From NCBI RefSeq assembly GCF_016889705.1, contig NZ_CP069526.1, positions 6,324,001-6,388,000 of the forward strand: a stretch of DNA of 64,000 nucleotides, given 5' to 3'. Shown here one piece after another: positions 29,606-38,041 of the stretch. The first letter of the stretch is position 1, and each line of letters opens with the position of its first letter. A model generated the notes under the pieces. The model saw only the letters and a program-made list of their open reading frames with translations, was not told the DNA's origin and ran no database searches. The DNA comes from Amycolatopsis sp. FDAARGOS 1241. Its GTDB lineage: Bacteria > Actinomycetota > Actinomycetes > Mycobacteriales > Pseudonocardiaceae. A program made the translations under genes and the position numbers.

Positions 29606-30636
29606 TCATCGACCTGCCATCCACCACGACTTCGCAGCTCAACAAGAAGCTCGTGGAGATCCGCGACCAGGGCGGCCAGGTCGCGCTGGGCCGGGTGCTG
29701 ACCCTGGTCATCGTCGCGGACGACGACGCCAAGCTCGAGGAGGCCATCGAGGCCGCGAACCACGCGAGCCGGGAACACCCGTCGCGCGTGATCGTGGTCG
29801 CCAAGGGGGCCCGGACGGCGGCCCCGCGCATCGACGGCCAGATCCGCGTGGGCGGCGACGCCGGCGCGAGCGAGGTCATCGTGCTGCGCCTCTACGGACC
29901 GCTGGCCTCGCAAGGCCAGAGCGCGGTCGTGCCGCTGCTGCTGCCCGACGCGCCGATCGTCACGTGGTGGCCGGGCGCCGGGCCGAAGGCGCCGGCGGAG
30001 GACCCGCTCGGCCAGATCGCGCAGCGGCGCATCACCGACTCGGCCGCGGAGAAGAGCCCCATAAGGGCACTCACCACGCGCGCGAAGGCGTACGTGGCGG
30101 GCGATTCGGACCTCGCATGGACGCGCCTCACCCACTGGCGGGCGCAGCTGGTGTCGGCGCTCGACCTGCCGCCGTACGAGGAGATCACCGGCGCGACCGT
30201 GACCGGCGAGGCCGACTCGCCGTCGACGGAGCTGCTCGCGGGCTGGCTCGCCGAGTACCTCAAGGTGCCGGTGAAGCGGATCAAGAGTTCCAGCGCCCAG
30301 GGCATCATCTCGGTGGAGCTCGAGCGGCGCTCGGGCGCGGTGGACCTGACCCGGCCCGACGGCCGCGTCGGCACGCTGACGCAGCCGGGCCAGCCGACGC
30401 GGCGCATCGCGCTGCAGCGGCGGAGCAACCCCGAGTGCCTGGTGGAGGAGCTGCGCCGGCTCGACCCCGACGAGGTCTACGAGGCGTCGCTGAACGGCCT
30501 GCACAAGATCGCCGCCCCGCACACGAAGGCGACCACGTCGGCGGCTGCGCCGACGTCGGCCGAGTCGGGTGGGGCCAAGCCGAAGACCGGCAAGTCGTCG
30601 GCCAAGAAGGCCAAGGCCGAGAAGAGCGCTTCGTGA
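29602..30636 (+). CDS. opcA: Glucose-6-phosphate dehydrogenase assembly protein OpcA
   Basis: 344-residue accessory protein for Zwf, found in actinobacteria and cyanobacteria. Conserved stretches include LVIVADDDAKLEEAIEAANH, SREHPSRVIVV, LPDAPIVTWWPG and RRLDPDEVYEASLNGL. The tail (about 310-344) is rich in Ala, Lys and Ser and probably disordered. It starts with GTG overlapping zwf and ends overlapping pgl, so the three are translated as one unit. Confidence 0.94.
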   Translation: MIIDLPSTTTSQLNKKLVEIRDQGGQVALGRVLTLVIVADDDAKLEEAIEAANHASREHPSRVIVVAKGARTAAPRIDGQIRVGGDAGASEVIVLRLYGPLASQGQSAVVPLLLPDAPIVTWWPGAGPKAPAEDPLGQIAQRRITDSAAEKSPIRALTTRAKAYVAGDSDLAWTRLTHWRAQLVSALDLPPYEEITGATVTGEADSPSTELLAGWLAEYLKVPVKRIKSSSAQGIISVELERRSGAVDLTRPDGRVGTLTQPGQPTRRIALQRRSNPECLVEELRRLDPDEVYEASLNGLHKIAAPHTKATTSAAAPTSAESGGAKPKTGKSSAKKAKAEKSAS

Positions 30637-31409
30637 GCAGGACCGAGGTCGTCGTCTACGAGAACGCCGCCCTGCTGGCCGCCGCGGCCGCGGCTCGGCT
30701 GGTCACGCGGATCGTCGACGTGCAGGCGGCGAAGGGCTCGGCGTCGGTCGTGCTCACCGGCGGCGGCACGGGCATCGCGGTGCTGGAGGAGCTGAACGGC
30801 TCGAGCGCCCGGGACGCGATCGACTGGTCGCGCCTGGACGTGTACTGGGGCGACGAGCGGTTCGTCCCGGCCGACTCGGACGAGCGGAACGAGAAGGGTG
30901 CGCGGGAGGCACTGCTCGACCACGTGCCGCTCGACCCGAAGCGCGTGCACGCGATGGCGCCGTCCGACGGCGAGTTCGGCGACGACGTGGACGCCGCAGC
31001 CGCGGCGTACGCGGCGGTGCTGGCCGCGCAGGCCGGGCCGGACTCGGGTGGCGTCCCGGAGTTCGACATCATGCTGCTCGGCCTCGGCGCGGAGGGGCAC
31101 ACCGCGTCGGTGTTCCCGGACTCCCCGGCGGTGCACGAGACGCAGCGTTCGGTGGTGGCGGTGCGCGACTGCCCCAAGCCCCCGCCGACCCGCGTCTCGC
31201 TCACGCTGCCGGCCATCCGCCGCGCCCGTGAGGTGTGGCTGATGACGGCGGGCGACGCGAAGGCCGAGGCCGTGTCGCTGGCCCTGTCCGGCGCTCCGGA
31301 GGTGCAGGTGCCCGTCTCCGGTGCCCGCGGCTACCGGCGCACGCTCTGGCTCCTGGACCGCACCGCGGCCGGGAAGCTGACGAAGGTGTACGAGCCGCCC
31401 ACCGCATAG
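30633..31409 (+). CDS. pgl: 6-Phosphogluconolactonase
   Basis: 258-residue lactonase (DevB family) completing the oxidative conversion of glucose-6-phosphate to 6-phosphogluconate. Seen: LTGGGTGIAVLEEL, the active-site region VYWGDERFVPADSDERNEK and LGLGAEGHTASVFP with the catalytic histidine. The GTG start overlaps the opcA stop. It is the last gene of the operon; a terminator follows 12 bases after its stop. The gene for 6-phosphogluconate dehydrogenase is not in the window. Confidence 0.95.
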   Translation: MSRTEVVVYENAALLAAAAAARLVTRIVDVQAAKGSASVVLTGGGTGIAVLEELNGSSARDAIDWSRLDVYWGDERFVPADSDERNEKGAREALLDHVPLDPKRVHAMAPSDGEFGDDVDAAAAAYAAVLAAQAGPDSGGVPEFDIMLLGLGAEGHTASVFPDSPAVHETQRSVVAVRDCPKPPPTRVSLTLPAIRRAREVWLMTAGDAKAEAVSLALSGAPEVQVPVSGARGYRRTLWLLDRTAAGKLTKVYEPPTA

Positions 31410-31421
31410 TCCTCGCTGCTC

Positions 31422-31456
31422 GAAGGCCGCTCTGGGAGTGTCCCGGGGCGGCCTTC
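31422..31456 (+). terminator. Terminator of the pentose-phosphate operon
   Basis: Perfect 9-bp inverted repeat GAAGGCCGC (31422-31430) / GCGGCCTTC (31448-31456), with a 17-base loop that is itself GC-rich. It lies 12 bases after the pgl stop. Confidence 0.7.
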
Positions 31457-31834
31457 GGCGTTTCCGGAGGTCCTGACGCTGGGTCTTCGGTGCCACTCGA
31501 CGGGAAGGTGCGGCGTCACGCAGAAGAATGAAGATCATTCATGTGCCGAACGGGGCAGTGACGACTACGCCGAAGAGCGGATCACCAACCTGTGGGAACA
31601 CCTTTAAGGTGAACGTACAGTGTTGTGATCGACACGAGGTGACGCCAGAGTGCCTCGTGCCACCTGGATGACGTAGTGATGGAGATCAGCAAGCCAAAGC
31701 TCCGTGAGCGGGTGAAACTTACCGTCGTCACACACCTCTTCGTTAGCATCCGCGAATTTGTTGTCCGCCGCGCGTCCCGATCGGGTGGCCGGCGCATCTC
31801 ATCATCAAGTCCACAAGACGAATGGGGTCGCCGC
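31457..31834. other. Intergenic region upstream of the histidine kinase, with palindromes
   Basis: About 380 bases of clearly lower GC than the genes on either side and no convincing gene, although the kinase frame stays open leftward to 31676. It holds a palindrome CACCTT-T-AAGGTG (31599-31611) and an inverted repeat CACGAGG (31633-31639) / CCTCGTG (31653-31659). Both are placed where a promoter and operator for the kinase gene would be expected. The binding protein is unknown. Confidence 0.5.
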
Positions 31835-33025
31835 ATGAGCACTGAGGGACTCTCGATTCCAGGCATTTCGGTGGGCAGCCCCGGCGCGGGGGCGGCCGAT
31901 CGGGTCAGGCGGTTCAGCTTCGCCGCGCTGCGCCGGCCGTTCGTGTCGGCGATCGGTGTCGAGGCCATCGCGGTCGTGGCGGCCGTGCTGGACGTCTGGT
32001 TGGTCATCCCGCCCAAGGCGCCGCCCTACTCGATCTACCTGTCGGCGGCCGCGTGCCTGGCCGTGGTGCTGCGCCGGAAGGTTCCGTTCGTCGCCATGGT
32101 GCTGGCCGTGCCGGGTTTCCTGGCCGGCTGGGCGCAGCTGGCTTCGATGATCACGCTGGGCACGCTCGCCACGCGCCGCCAGATCCACTGGCAGACGTGG
32201 GTGGGCGCCGGGCTGGTGTTCACCTGCCGGTTCGTGCAGTGGCCGCTGGAGGACTTCGTCCAGCTCAGCTGGCGCGAGCACGTGCTAGACGGCATCTACG
32301 GCGTGCTGGTGGCCGGCATGCCGATCGCGATCGGCCTGCTGATCGGTGCCCGCGCGGAGATCTCCGCGAAACTCGCCGAACTGGCCCGCAGCCGCGACCG
32401 CGAGCGCCGCTTCCACGCCGATGCCGTACGAGCGGAGGAACGCGCCCGCCTGGCCCGCGAGATGCACGACGTCGTCTCCCACCAGATCACCCTCATCGCC
32501 ATGCAGGCAGGCGCGCTGCAGGCCCAGGCGAAGGAAGGCACGGCTCTGCAGACGGCCCAGGTCATCAGGCAGCTGTCGACCCGCACACTGGAGGAGCTGC
32601 GCTCGCTGGTGAGCGTCCTGCGCTCCGGCGCCGAGGACGACGGTCCCCGTCCCGGCATCGGCGAGCTGGACCACCTGATCCGCACCGCGGACGTCCCGGT
32701 GCACCTCACGGTCGAGCGGCTGCCGGACACGCTGCCGAGCCAAGTGTCGGCCGCCGCGTACCGCACGGTCCAGGAAGCCCTCACCAACGTCCACAAGCAC
32801 GCCCCCGGCGCCACTGCGACCATCCGCATCCAGGGCGGCAGCGGCGCGTTGAGCATCGAGGTGCGCAACGAGCGGGCGGCGCGGGCGTCGGAACACCTCC
32901 CCTCGGGCGGCCACGGCCTCACCGGCCTCGCCGAACGCGCCCGCCTCCTCGGCGGCAGCTTCGAAACGTCGGACACGGAAGACGGCGGCTTCCGCGTCCG
33001 TGCGCGGTACCCCCTGGACCGCTGA
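31835..33025 (+). CDS. Orphan sensor histidine kinase (NarL/DesK type)
   Basis: 396-residue membrane sensor. The N-terminal half has about five membrane segments (residues 35-180) with almost no outer domain. A coiled linker leads to a HisKA_3 dimerisation domain with the phospho-histidine in AREMHDVVSHQITLIAMQAG, then an ATP-binding domain with VQEALTNVHKHAPGA (N box) and GHGLTGLAERARLLGG (G box). Such kinases normally sit next to a LuxR-type response regulator, but none is adjacent; the next gene encodes an AraC-type regulator. ATG 31835 is preferred, while the frame is open back to GTG 31676 and could add 53 residues. Confidence 0.8.
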   Translation: MSTEGLSIPGISVGSPGAGAADRVRRFSFAALRRPFVSAIGVEAIAVVAAVLDVWLVIPPKAPPYSIYLSAAACLAVVLRRKVPFVAMVLAVPGFLAGWAQLASMITLGTLATRRQIHWQTWVGAGLVFTCRFVQWPLEDFVQLSWREHVLDGIYGVLVAGMPIAIGLLIGARAEISAKLAELARSRDRERRFHADAVRAEERARLAREMHDVVSHQITLIAMQAGALQAQAKEGTALQTAQVIRQLSTRTLEELRSLVSVLRSGAEDDGPRPGIGELDHLIRTADVPVHLTVERLPDTLPSQVSAAAYRTVQEALTNVHKHAPGATATIRIQGGSGALSIEVRNERAARASEHLPSGGHGLTGLAERARLLGGSFETSDTEDGGFRVRARYPLDR

Positions 33026-33052
33026 TCCCGGCGTCTCCCCCTCCCCCAGGTC

Positions 33053-33107
33053 GAAGGGGTGGCACCACGGTCCGGCCGCGATCCGGCCGACGCGGTGCCA
33101 CCCCTTC
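33053..33107. terminator. Strong hairpin terminator between kinase and AraC genes
   Basis: Perfect 14-bp inverted repeat GAAGGGGTGGCACC (33053-33066) / GGTGCCACCCCTTC (33094-33107). The loop contains a second, smaller pair (CCGGCC repeated). It separates two same-strand genes and probably ends the kinase message. Confidence 0.7.
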
Positions 33108-33150
33108 GCCGTGTCTTGACGACGGTCCGTCCGGCCGCTTCAGTGCGGGG

Positions 33151-33984
33151 GTGACCTCGTACGTCGAACGGCCGCCGGTGCCGCAGCTCGCGGGCGTGGT
33201 GCGGACGGTCTGGGTCCAGCGGACGGGCGCGGCGCCCTACGTGCAGCGCCACCTGCCCACGGGCGGTGTCGAGCTCCACTTCCCGATCGGCGGGCGGCCT
33301 CAGCTGATCGGCCCGCTGACGGGTCCGCACGTCGAAGTCATCACACCGCACACCACGCTCGTCGGCGTGCGCTTCGGGCCCGGCGCCGCACCGCCGCTGC
33401 CGGCGATGCTCGACGACCTGGTCGACCAGCGCCTCGGCCTGGCCGAGCTGTGGGGCTCTCCGGTCGAGCGTCTCGTGGACGCGGTGGGCGGCGCGGCGAC
33501 GCCCAAGCTCGCCCTCGACGCCCTCCAGGCGCACCTCCAGCGGGAGTTCCGCGCCGCCGATGCCGCGGATCCGCTGGTGGGTCAAGCCGTGCGGGCGCTG
33601 ATGCCCTGGCGCCCGGTCGACATCGCCGCACTGGCCGGCCACCTGGCGCTGTCGGCGAGCCAGCTGCGCCGCCGCTGCCTGCACGCGATCGGGATGGGTC
33701 CCAAGGTGCTCCAGCGCACGCTGCGCTTCCAGGGGTTCCTGGCGCTGGCCCAAGCGGGCGCCACCGCGTCCGGCCGGGTCGGGGCAGATGGCGTGGCCGG
33801 GCTCGCGGTCGACGTCGGATACGCCGACCAGGCCCACCTGAGCCGTGAGTGCCTCCGCCTCACCGGCGTGACGCCGCGCAGCCTCCTCGGCGGCGACGTC
33901 GACCGGTGCGCGTGCGGCCACGACCACTCGGCGTCGTACCGGCCGTTCCTCGCCGGCCGCGGGCTGCCGGCGCCGCGGCGCTGA
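33151..33984 (+). CDS. AraC-family transcriptional regulator
   Basis: 277-residue regulator. The N-terminal sensing half has RHLPTGGVELHFPIGGRPQ and GVRFGPGAAPPL, typical of the DUF6597 group of AraC-like proteins. The C-terminal half has the double helix-turn-helix: VDIAALAGHLALSASQLRRR and VGYADQAHLSRECLRLTG followed by TPRSL. A cysteine/histidine-rich tail (CACGHDHS) near the end is unusual and might bind metal. It starts with GTG at 33151. Its ligand and targets are unknown; the oxidoreductase and reductase downstream are candidates. Confidence 0.85.
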   Translation: MTSYVERPPVPQLAGVVRTVWVQRTGAAPYVQRHLPTGGVELHFPIGGRPQLIGPLTGPHVEVITPHTTLVGVRFGPGAAPPLPAMLDDLVDQRLGLAELWGSPVERLVDAVGGAATPKLALDALQAHLQREFRAADAADPLVGQAVRALMPWRPVDIAALAGHLALSASQLRRRCLHAIGMGPKVLQRTLRFQGFLALAQAGATASGRVGADGVAGLAVDVGYADQAHLSRECLRLTGVTPRSLLGGDVDRCACGHDHSASYRPFLAGRGLPAPRR

Positions 33985-34051
33985 GTGTGTGCCGGCGCTG
34001 GGTGAGGGTGCGGCGCGCGTTTCGTTCAAGAAACCGCGGTGGCGCCATTCG

Positions 34052-34057
34052 TAGGGT
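34052..34057 (+). promoter_or_regulatory. -10 element for a leaderless oxidoreductase message
   Basis: TAGGGT lies 6 bases before the ATG of the FAD-linked oxidoreductase gene, with no Shine-Dalgarno sequence. It supports ATG 34064 as start. Confidence 0.5.
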
Positions 34058-34063
34058 CGGCGC

Positions 34064-35356
34064 ATGTTCGGTTCTTCGCTCGACGGTGAGGTGTTCCGCC
34101 CCGGCTCACCGGGTTACGAAGCGGTGCGCCGGCCGGTGAACCCGGCCTTCGGGGACGTGCGGCCCCGGCTCGTGGTGCGGTGCCGGTCGGTCCGGGACGT
34201 CGTCGCCACCCTCGCCCACGCGCGGGCGACCGGGGACCACCTGGCCATCCGCGGCGGCGGGCACTGCTTCGCGGGCCGGTCGTCAACGGACGGGATCGTG
34301 CTCGACCTGTCCGCGCTGGACGACGTGACGGTGGCCGGCGTGGCCACGGTCGGTGCGGGCGCCCGGCTGGCGCGGGTGTACTCCGCGCTGCACGCGCACG
34401 GGTGCACGCTGCCGGCCGGGTGCGGGGCAGGCGTCGGCATCGCCGGGCTCACCCTCGGCGGCGGGATCGGCCTGCTGGGGCGCGAGCACGGGCTGACGTG
34501 CGACCGGCTCATCGGCGCGCAGGCGGTGCTCGCGGACGGCAGTGTCGTGGAGTGCGACGACGAGCGGGAGCCGGACCTGTTCTGGGCGTTGCGGGGAGCG
34601 GGCGGCGGGCAGTTCGGGGTGGTGACCTCGCTGCGGTTCGACCCCGTGGCCGAGCCGGCGATGACCCGCGTCGAAGGCCACCCGGCGGGCGCCGGGCTCG
34701 CAGAGCTGGTCTCGGCGTGGCAGGCCTGGGCGCCGGACGCGCCGGACGGGCTCACCGTGAACCTCACGCTGACGTCCTCAGCGGGGTCACCCGTGGTGGC
34801 GCGGCTGTTCGGCGCCTCGACGTTCGGGGAAGGGCGGACGAGCGCGCTGCTGCGGTGCTTCCCGGCGGTCGAGCTGCGTGGCGGTCTGACCGTCCCCGAG
34901 CTGAAGCGCACGTTCGCCGAGCCGCCGCAAGCGCGGACCGTGCGGATCCGGTCGGAGTTCTTCGCTCGCTCGCTGCCCGACCGGACGCTCGCGGAGCTGC
35001 TGGCCGGGCTCGGCGAGCCGCGCACCTCGGGCCGGCGGGAGCTCACGTTCACCGCGATGGGCGGCGCCTACAACCGCATCGCTTCCGGCGCCACGGCCTT
35101 CGCCCACCGGAGCGAGCGCTTCCTGCTGGAGCACCTCGCCGACGCCGGCGATCCATGGGTCGACCGCTCGTGGGCGGTCGCGCACACCGGCGGCTCGGGG
35201 CACGTCTACCCCAACTTCCCCGATCCCGCCCTCGCCGACGAACCCCCCGCCTACCACGCCGGCAACCTCGCCCGCCTGACGGCGGTCAAACGGGCCTACG
35301 ACCCGCACGGGTTTTTCGCAGTTCCCCAGGTTTCCGAACGCACGGAGGAAAAATGA
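34064..35356 (+). CDS. FAD-linked oxidoreductase (berberine-bridge-enzyme like)
   Basis: 430-residue flavoenzyme of the PCMH/BBE family. The FAD loop IRGGGHCFAGRSSTDG has His67 at the position that usually bonds to FAD. LTLGGGIGLLGREHG and the C-terminal BBE piece YPNFPDPAL, then AYDPHGFF, are also present. Double-linked BBE enzymes have a second FAD-bonding cysteine; Cys120 (PAGCGAGVG) is near that place but seems shifted by one residue. Such enzymes oxidise sugars, alkaloids or polyketides. Its stop overlaps the next gene (ATGA), so the two are co-translated. Confidence 0.88.
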   Translation: MFGSSLDGEVFRPGSPGYEAVRRPVNPAFGDVRPRLVVRCRSVRDVVATLAHARATGDHLAIRGGGHCFAGRSSTDGIVLDLSALDDVTVAGVATVGAGARLARVYSALHAHGCTLPAGCGAGVGIAGLTLGGGIGLLGREHGLTCDRLIGAQAVLADGSVVECDDEREPDLFWALRGAGGGQFGVVTSLRFDPVAEPAMTRVEGHPAGAGLAELVSAWQAWAPDAPDGLTVNLTLTSSAGSPVVARLFGASTFGEGRTSALLRCFPAVELRGGLTVPELKRTFAEPPQARTVRIRSEFFARSLPDRTLAELLAGLGEPRTSGRRELTFTAMGGAYNRIASGATAFAHRSERFLLEHLADAGDPWVDRSWAVAHTGGSGHVYPNFPDPALADEPPAYHAGNLARLTAVKRAYDPHGFFAVPQVSERTEEK

Positions 35357-35958
35357 GCAAGGTCATCTGCGCCCACGCCGTCTCGGTCGACGGCTTCATC
35401 AGCGGCCGCACCCCCGACAGTCAGGAGGAGTTCGGCCGTGGCCTCGGTGACGCGCCCATGCTGTTCGACTGGTACTTCAGCGGGGACACACCGAGCCGCG
35501 TGTTCGACGGGTTCAAGCTGAGCGAGCCCAGCGCGCGCCTGTTCGACGACTTCGCGGCACGCATCGGCGCCGTGGTCGCAGGCCGCGCCACTTACGAGCA
35601 TTCCAGCGGATTCGGCAGCGGCAGCCCGCACCCGACGGCGCCGCTGTTCGTCGTCAGCCACCGCCCGGTGACCGATCTCGCCGGCCCGCAGACCCACGTG
35701 ACCACCGGCGTGGCGGACGCCGTCGCCGCCGCCCGCGCCGTCGCGGGCGGCAAGGACGTCGGCGTGATGGGGGGCGCTCTGGCCACCGAGGCGCTGAAGG
35801 AGGGCCTCGTCGACGAGCTCGTCCTGCACCAGGTCCCCGTCCTCCTCGGCGGCGGGCGCCGGTTCTTCCACGAGCTGCCGGACCACGTCCGGCTGCGCCT
35901 GCGCCAGGCCGTGGCGGCCCCTGGCGTCACCCATCTCCACTACGAGGTTCTCCGGTGA
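35353..35958 (+). CDS. Dihydrofolate-reductase-like (RibD C-domain) reductase
   Basis: 201-residue protein with the RibD_C fold: CAHAVSVDGFISG at the start, RIGAVVAGRATYEHS, VGVMGGALATEAL and LVLHQVPVLLGGGRRFF, the nucleotide-binding pattern. It probably reduces a small molecule with NADPH, but it is not the riboflavin enzyme, as the deaminase domain is missing. GGAGGAAAA precedes the ATG. It is translationally coupled both to the flavoenzyme upstream (ATGA) and to the broken epimerase downstream (GTGA), so the three once formed one operon. Confidence 0.85.
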   Translation: MSKVICAHAVSVDGFISGRTPDSQEEFGRGLGDAPMLFDWYFSGDTPSRVFDGFKLSEPSARLFDDFAARIGAVVAGRATYEHSSGFGSGSPHPTAPLFVVSHRPVTDLAGPQTHVTTGVADAVAAARAVAGGKDVGVMGGALATEALKEGLVDELVLHQVPVLLGGGRRFFHELPDHVRLRLRQAVAAPGVTHLHYEVLR

Positions 35959-36093
35959 TTCCCGTGACCGGCCGGCTCGGCATGATCGGCGCGCACACGA
36001 CCCGCGCCCCTGACGGACCTCGGCCGTGAGGTCGTGGTCACCGTGCACCACCGGCCCGACGTCCCTTCGCCGCCACCGGGGTCCGTCGCCTGA
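35955..36093 (+). pseudogene. Remnant of an NAD-dependent epimerase/dehydratase gene
   Basis: A GTG overlapping the reductase stop begins IPVTGRLGMIGAHTTRA, the Rossmann glycine motif of short-chain epimerases. After that one extra C near 36007 shifts the frame. Reading on in the other frame gives LTDLGREVVVTVHHRPDVPS, the expected second strand and helix, up to TGA at 36091-36093. The rest of the gene is absent. It was the third gene of the operon before it was lost. Confidence 0.7.
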
Positions 36094-36395
36094 CCGCCGC
36101 ATCCGGCACGTGGACACGCCGGCCCGACGCGTGGACCGGGCAACTGGTTCGCACCCGTGAACCAAGAGAGGGCGCGGCCCCCCGAAGATCCAGGCGGACG
36201 TACCCCCGCACTTCCCGAAGGGCGTCCGACGTCCGGTGGATCGGCCACCGCCGACAACCCGGGGCAAAGCTGCGGAGCGGCTGAGCTGTCCCCGACTTGG
36301 CGCCGCTGTGGGCAACTGCGCTCACGTCCCGGCGGGAACGCTGCCGGCGGTGTAGTGCGAATTCTCGTGCAAGCCCGATCGGGCCCCGGACACAC
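36094..36395. other. Intergenic region with no recognisable gene
   Basis: About 300 bases between the epimerase remnant and the rbpA terminator. No frame looks gene-like and no further epimerase sequence can be read. It may be further decayed DNA of the lost gene. Confidence 0.5.
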
Positions 36396-36440
36396 GAAAC
36401 CACCGACCTCGACCGGAAACCGGACAAAGTCGGTGGTTTC
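36396..36440 (-). terminator. Terminator of rbpA
   Basis: Perfect 12-bp inverted repeat GAAACCACCGAC (36396-36407) / GTCGGTGGTTTC (36429-36440), 14 bases beyond the rbpA stop on the minus strand. It can also stop plus-strand transcripts coming from the reductase operon. Confidence 0.75.
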
Positions 36441-36454
36441 AAGAAAAGCAGGCG

Positions 36455-36799
36455 CTAGATCAGTTCCCGGCGCTGCCGAAGCCGTTCGAGGGCTTCCGCA
36501 AGGATCGCTTCGCCGTCGGCGTCGGAGCGGCGTTCCTTGACGTACGCGAGGTGCGTCTTGTACGGCTCGGTGCGGGGCGCGGCGGGCGGGTTCTGCTGGT
36601 CCTGCCCACCGGGCAGGCCGCAGCGCGGGCAGTCCCACTCGTCCGGGATTTCGGCGTCCATCGCGAACGACGGGCGGGCCTCGTGGCCGTTGGCGCACCA
36701 GTAGGAGATGCGGCGCCGCGGCGCGGATTCACCTCGCTCCGATTCGCCAGAAGGGCCGGCACCCACGCGGGTGCCGCGAATCGCGTTACCGCCAACCAT
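36455..36799 (-). CDS. rbpA: RNA polymerase-binding protein RbpA
   Basis: 114-residue actinobacterial RNA polymerase factor that stabilises sigma-A/HrdB holoenzyme and open complexes. Seen: the N-terminal tail GGNAIRGTRVGAG, the core zinc-type site CANGHEARPSFAMDAEIPDE then WDCPRCG, and the C-terminal sigma-interacting helix EAILAEALERLRQRR. GAGGA lies 5 bases before the ATG. It sits between its own terminator and secG. Confidence 0.95.
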   Translation of the reverse strand: MVGGNAIRGTRVGAGPSGESERGESAPRRRISYWCANGHEARPSFAMDAEIPDEWDCPRCGLPGGQDQQNPPAAPRTEPYKTHLAYVKERRSDADGEAILAEALERLRQRRELI

Positions 36800-36893
36800 G
36801 AATCCTCACACCTATGGAATCGGCGGCGCGCCCCCCAATAGGCACGCCGATGCGCACGGAGCCCTTGAGCGACGGGCCCGAGCGAGGGTCCGG

Positions 36894-37124
36894 TCAGACC
36901 TTGAGCAGCAGGCCGAGGCCGACGATGCTGATCAGCCAGATGGCACCCAGCAGCAGCGTGATCCGGTCGAGGTTCTTCTCGGCCACGCTCGACCCCGAGA
37001 GGCTGGACTGCATACCGCCACCGAAGAGCGACGACAGACCGCCACCCCGGCCCCGGTGGAGCAGCACAGCCACGACCAGCAGGACGCTGGAGGCGATCAA
37101 CAGGATTTGCAGGAACAGCTTCAT
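36894..37124 (-). CDS. secG: Preprotein translocase subunit SecG
   Basis: 76-residue small subunit of the SecYEG export channel. It has two membrane helices (about 3-20 and 53-74) with the conserved loop LLHRGRGGGLSSLFGGG between them. GAGGA stands 4 bases before the ATG at 37124, which fixes the start; the longer upstream frame lacks conserved sequence. It follows tpiA, as in many actinobacteria. Confidence 0.93.
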   Translation of the reverse strand: MKLFLQILLIASSVLLVVAVLLHRGRGGGLSSLFGGGMQSSLSGSSVAEKNLDRITLLLGAIWLISIVGLGLLLKV

Positions 37125-37255
37125 GTCATCCTCTGTGCTCTTCGGAGAACGCAGGGGTACGGCCCGACCCGCACCGCGGATCTCCACCGTACCCCTGGAC
37201 TCGTCCACTGCTGTGTGACGGACCGGATACACAGGTTACCCGGTAGTGGCCTCGA

Positions 37256-38041
37256 TCAGGGCAGCGGGCCACCCGCCGCGAGTGCGCAGAGTTTGGTGAA
37301 CTCGTCACCGTCGAGGCTCGCGCCACCCACGAGAGCACCGTCGATGTTCTCGCAGGCCACCAGCTCGCCCACGTTGCCCGATTTCACCGAACCGCCGTAA
37401 AGCACCCGAACGGCCGAAGCGATCTCGTCGCCGTACTTCTCGGCGAGCACCGTGCGGATGGTCTTGCAGACCTCCTCGGCGTCGGCCGGCGTCGCCACCT
37501 TGCCGGTGCCGATGGCCCACACGGGCTCATAGGCCACGACCACGTTCTTCACCTGGTCGGGCTTCAGGCCCTTGAGTCCTTCGAGCAGCTGCCTCGTCGC
37601 GTGCGCGTGGTGCTCACCGGCCTCGCGGATCTCGAGGTTCTCCCCCACACACAGGATCGGCGTGATCCCGTGCTTGAGGGCGGCGCGCACCTTTCGGCAG
37701 ATCAGGTCGTCGGTCTCGGCGTGGTACTCGCGCCGCTCCGAGTGCCCGATCGCGACGAACGTGCAGCCCAGCTTGGCGAGCATCGGCCCCGACACGTCGC
37801 CGGTGTAGGCACCGGAGTCGTGCGGCGACAGGTCCTGCGCGCCGTAGGTGAGCGACAGTTTGTCGCCGTCGGTGAGCGTCTGCACGCTGCGGATGTCCGT
37901 GAACGGCGGCAGCACCGCGACGTCCACCTTCGCGTAGTACTTCTCCGGCAGGGCGAAGGCGATCTTCTGAACCAGCGCGATGGCCTCGAGGTGGTTCAGG
38001 TTCATCTTCCAGTTGCCGACGATCAACGGCTTGCGTGCCAC
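37256..38041 (-). CDS. tpiA: Triosephosphate isomerase
   Basis: 261-residue glycolytic enzyme. Catalytic residues are visible: Asn and Lys in [11 protein letters not shown], His in [11 protein letters not shown] and Glu in [13 protein letters not shown]; the phosphate loop is [12 protein letters not shown] with LVGGASLDG. The GTG start shares its first G with the TAG stop of pgk (TAGTG), so translation passes directly from pgk. It is the last gene of the gap-pgk-tpiA unit. Confidence 0.97.
   Translation of the reverse strand: MARKPLIVGNWKMNLNHLEAIALVQKIAFALPEKYYAKVDVAVLPPFTDIRSVQTLTDGDKLSLTYGAQDLSPHDSGAYTGDVSGPMLAKLGCTFVAIGHSERREYHAETDDLICRKVRAALKHGITPILCVGENLEIREAGEHHAHATRQLLEGLKGLKPDQVKNVVVAYEPVWAIGTGKVATPADAEEVCKTIRTVLAEKYGDEIASAVRVLYGGSVKSGNVGELVACENIDGALVGGASLDGDEFTKLCALAAGGPLP

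Noticed and set aside
31676..31834. An N-terminal extension of the histidine kinase
   Set aside because: The frame is open, but the codons are AT-rich and unlike the gene, and the palindromes there look regulatory. It is kept only as an alternative start.
36118..36540. A possible gene on the plus strand before rbpA
   Set aside because: The translated sequence is Pro/Gly/Ser/Arg-rich, overlaps the rbpA terminator and 3' end, and has no ribosome site or family motif.
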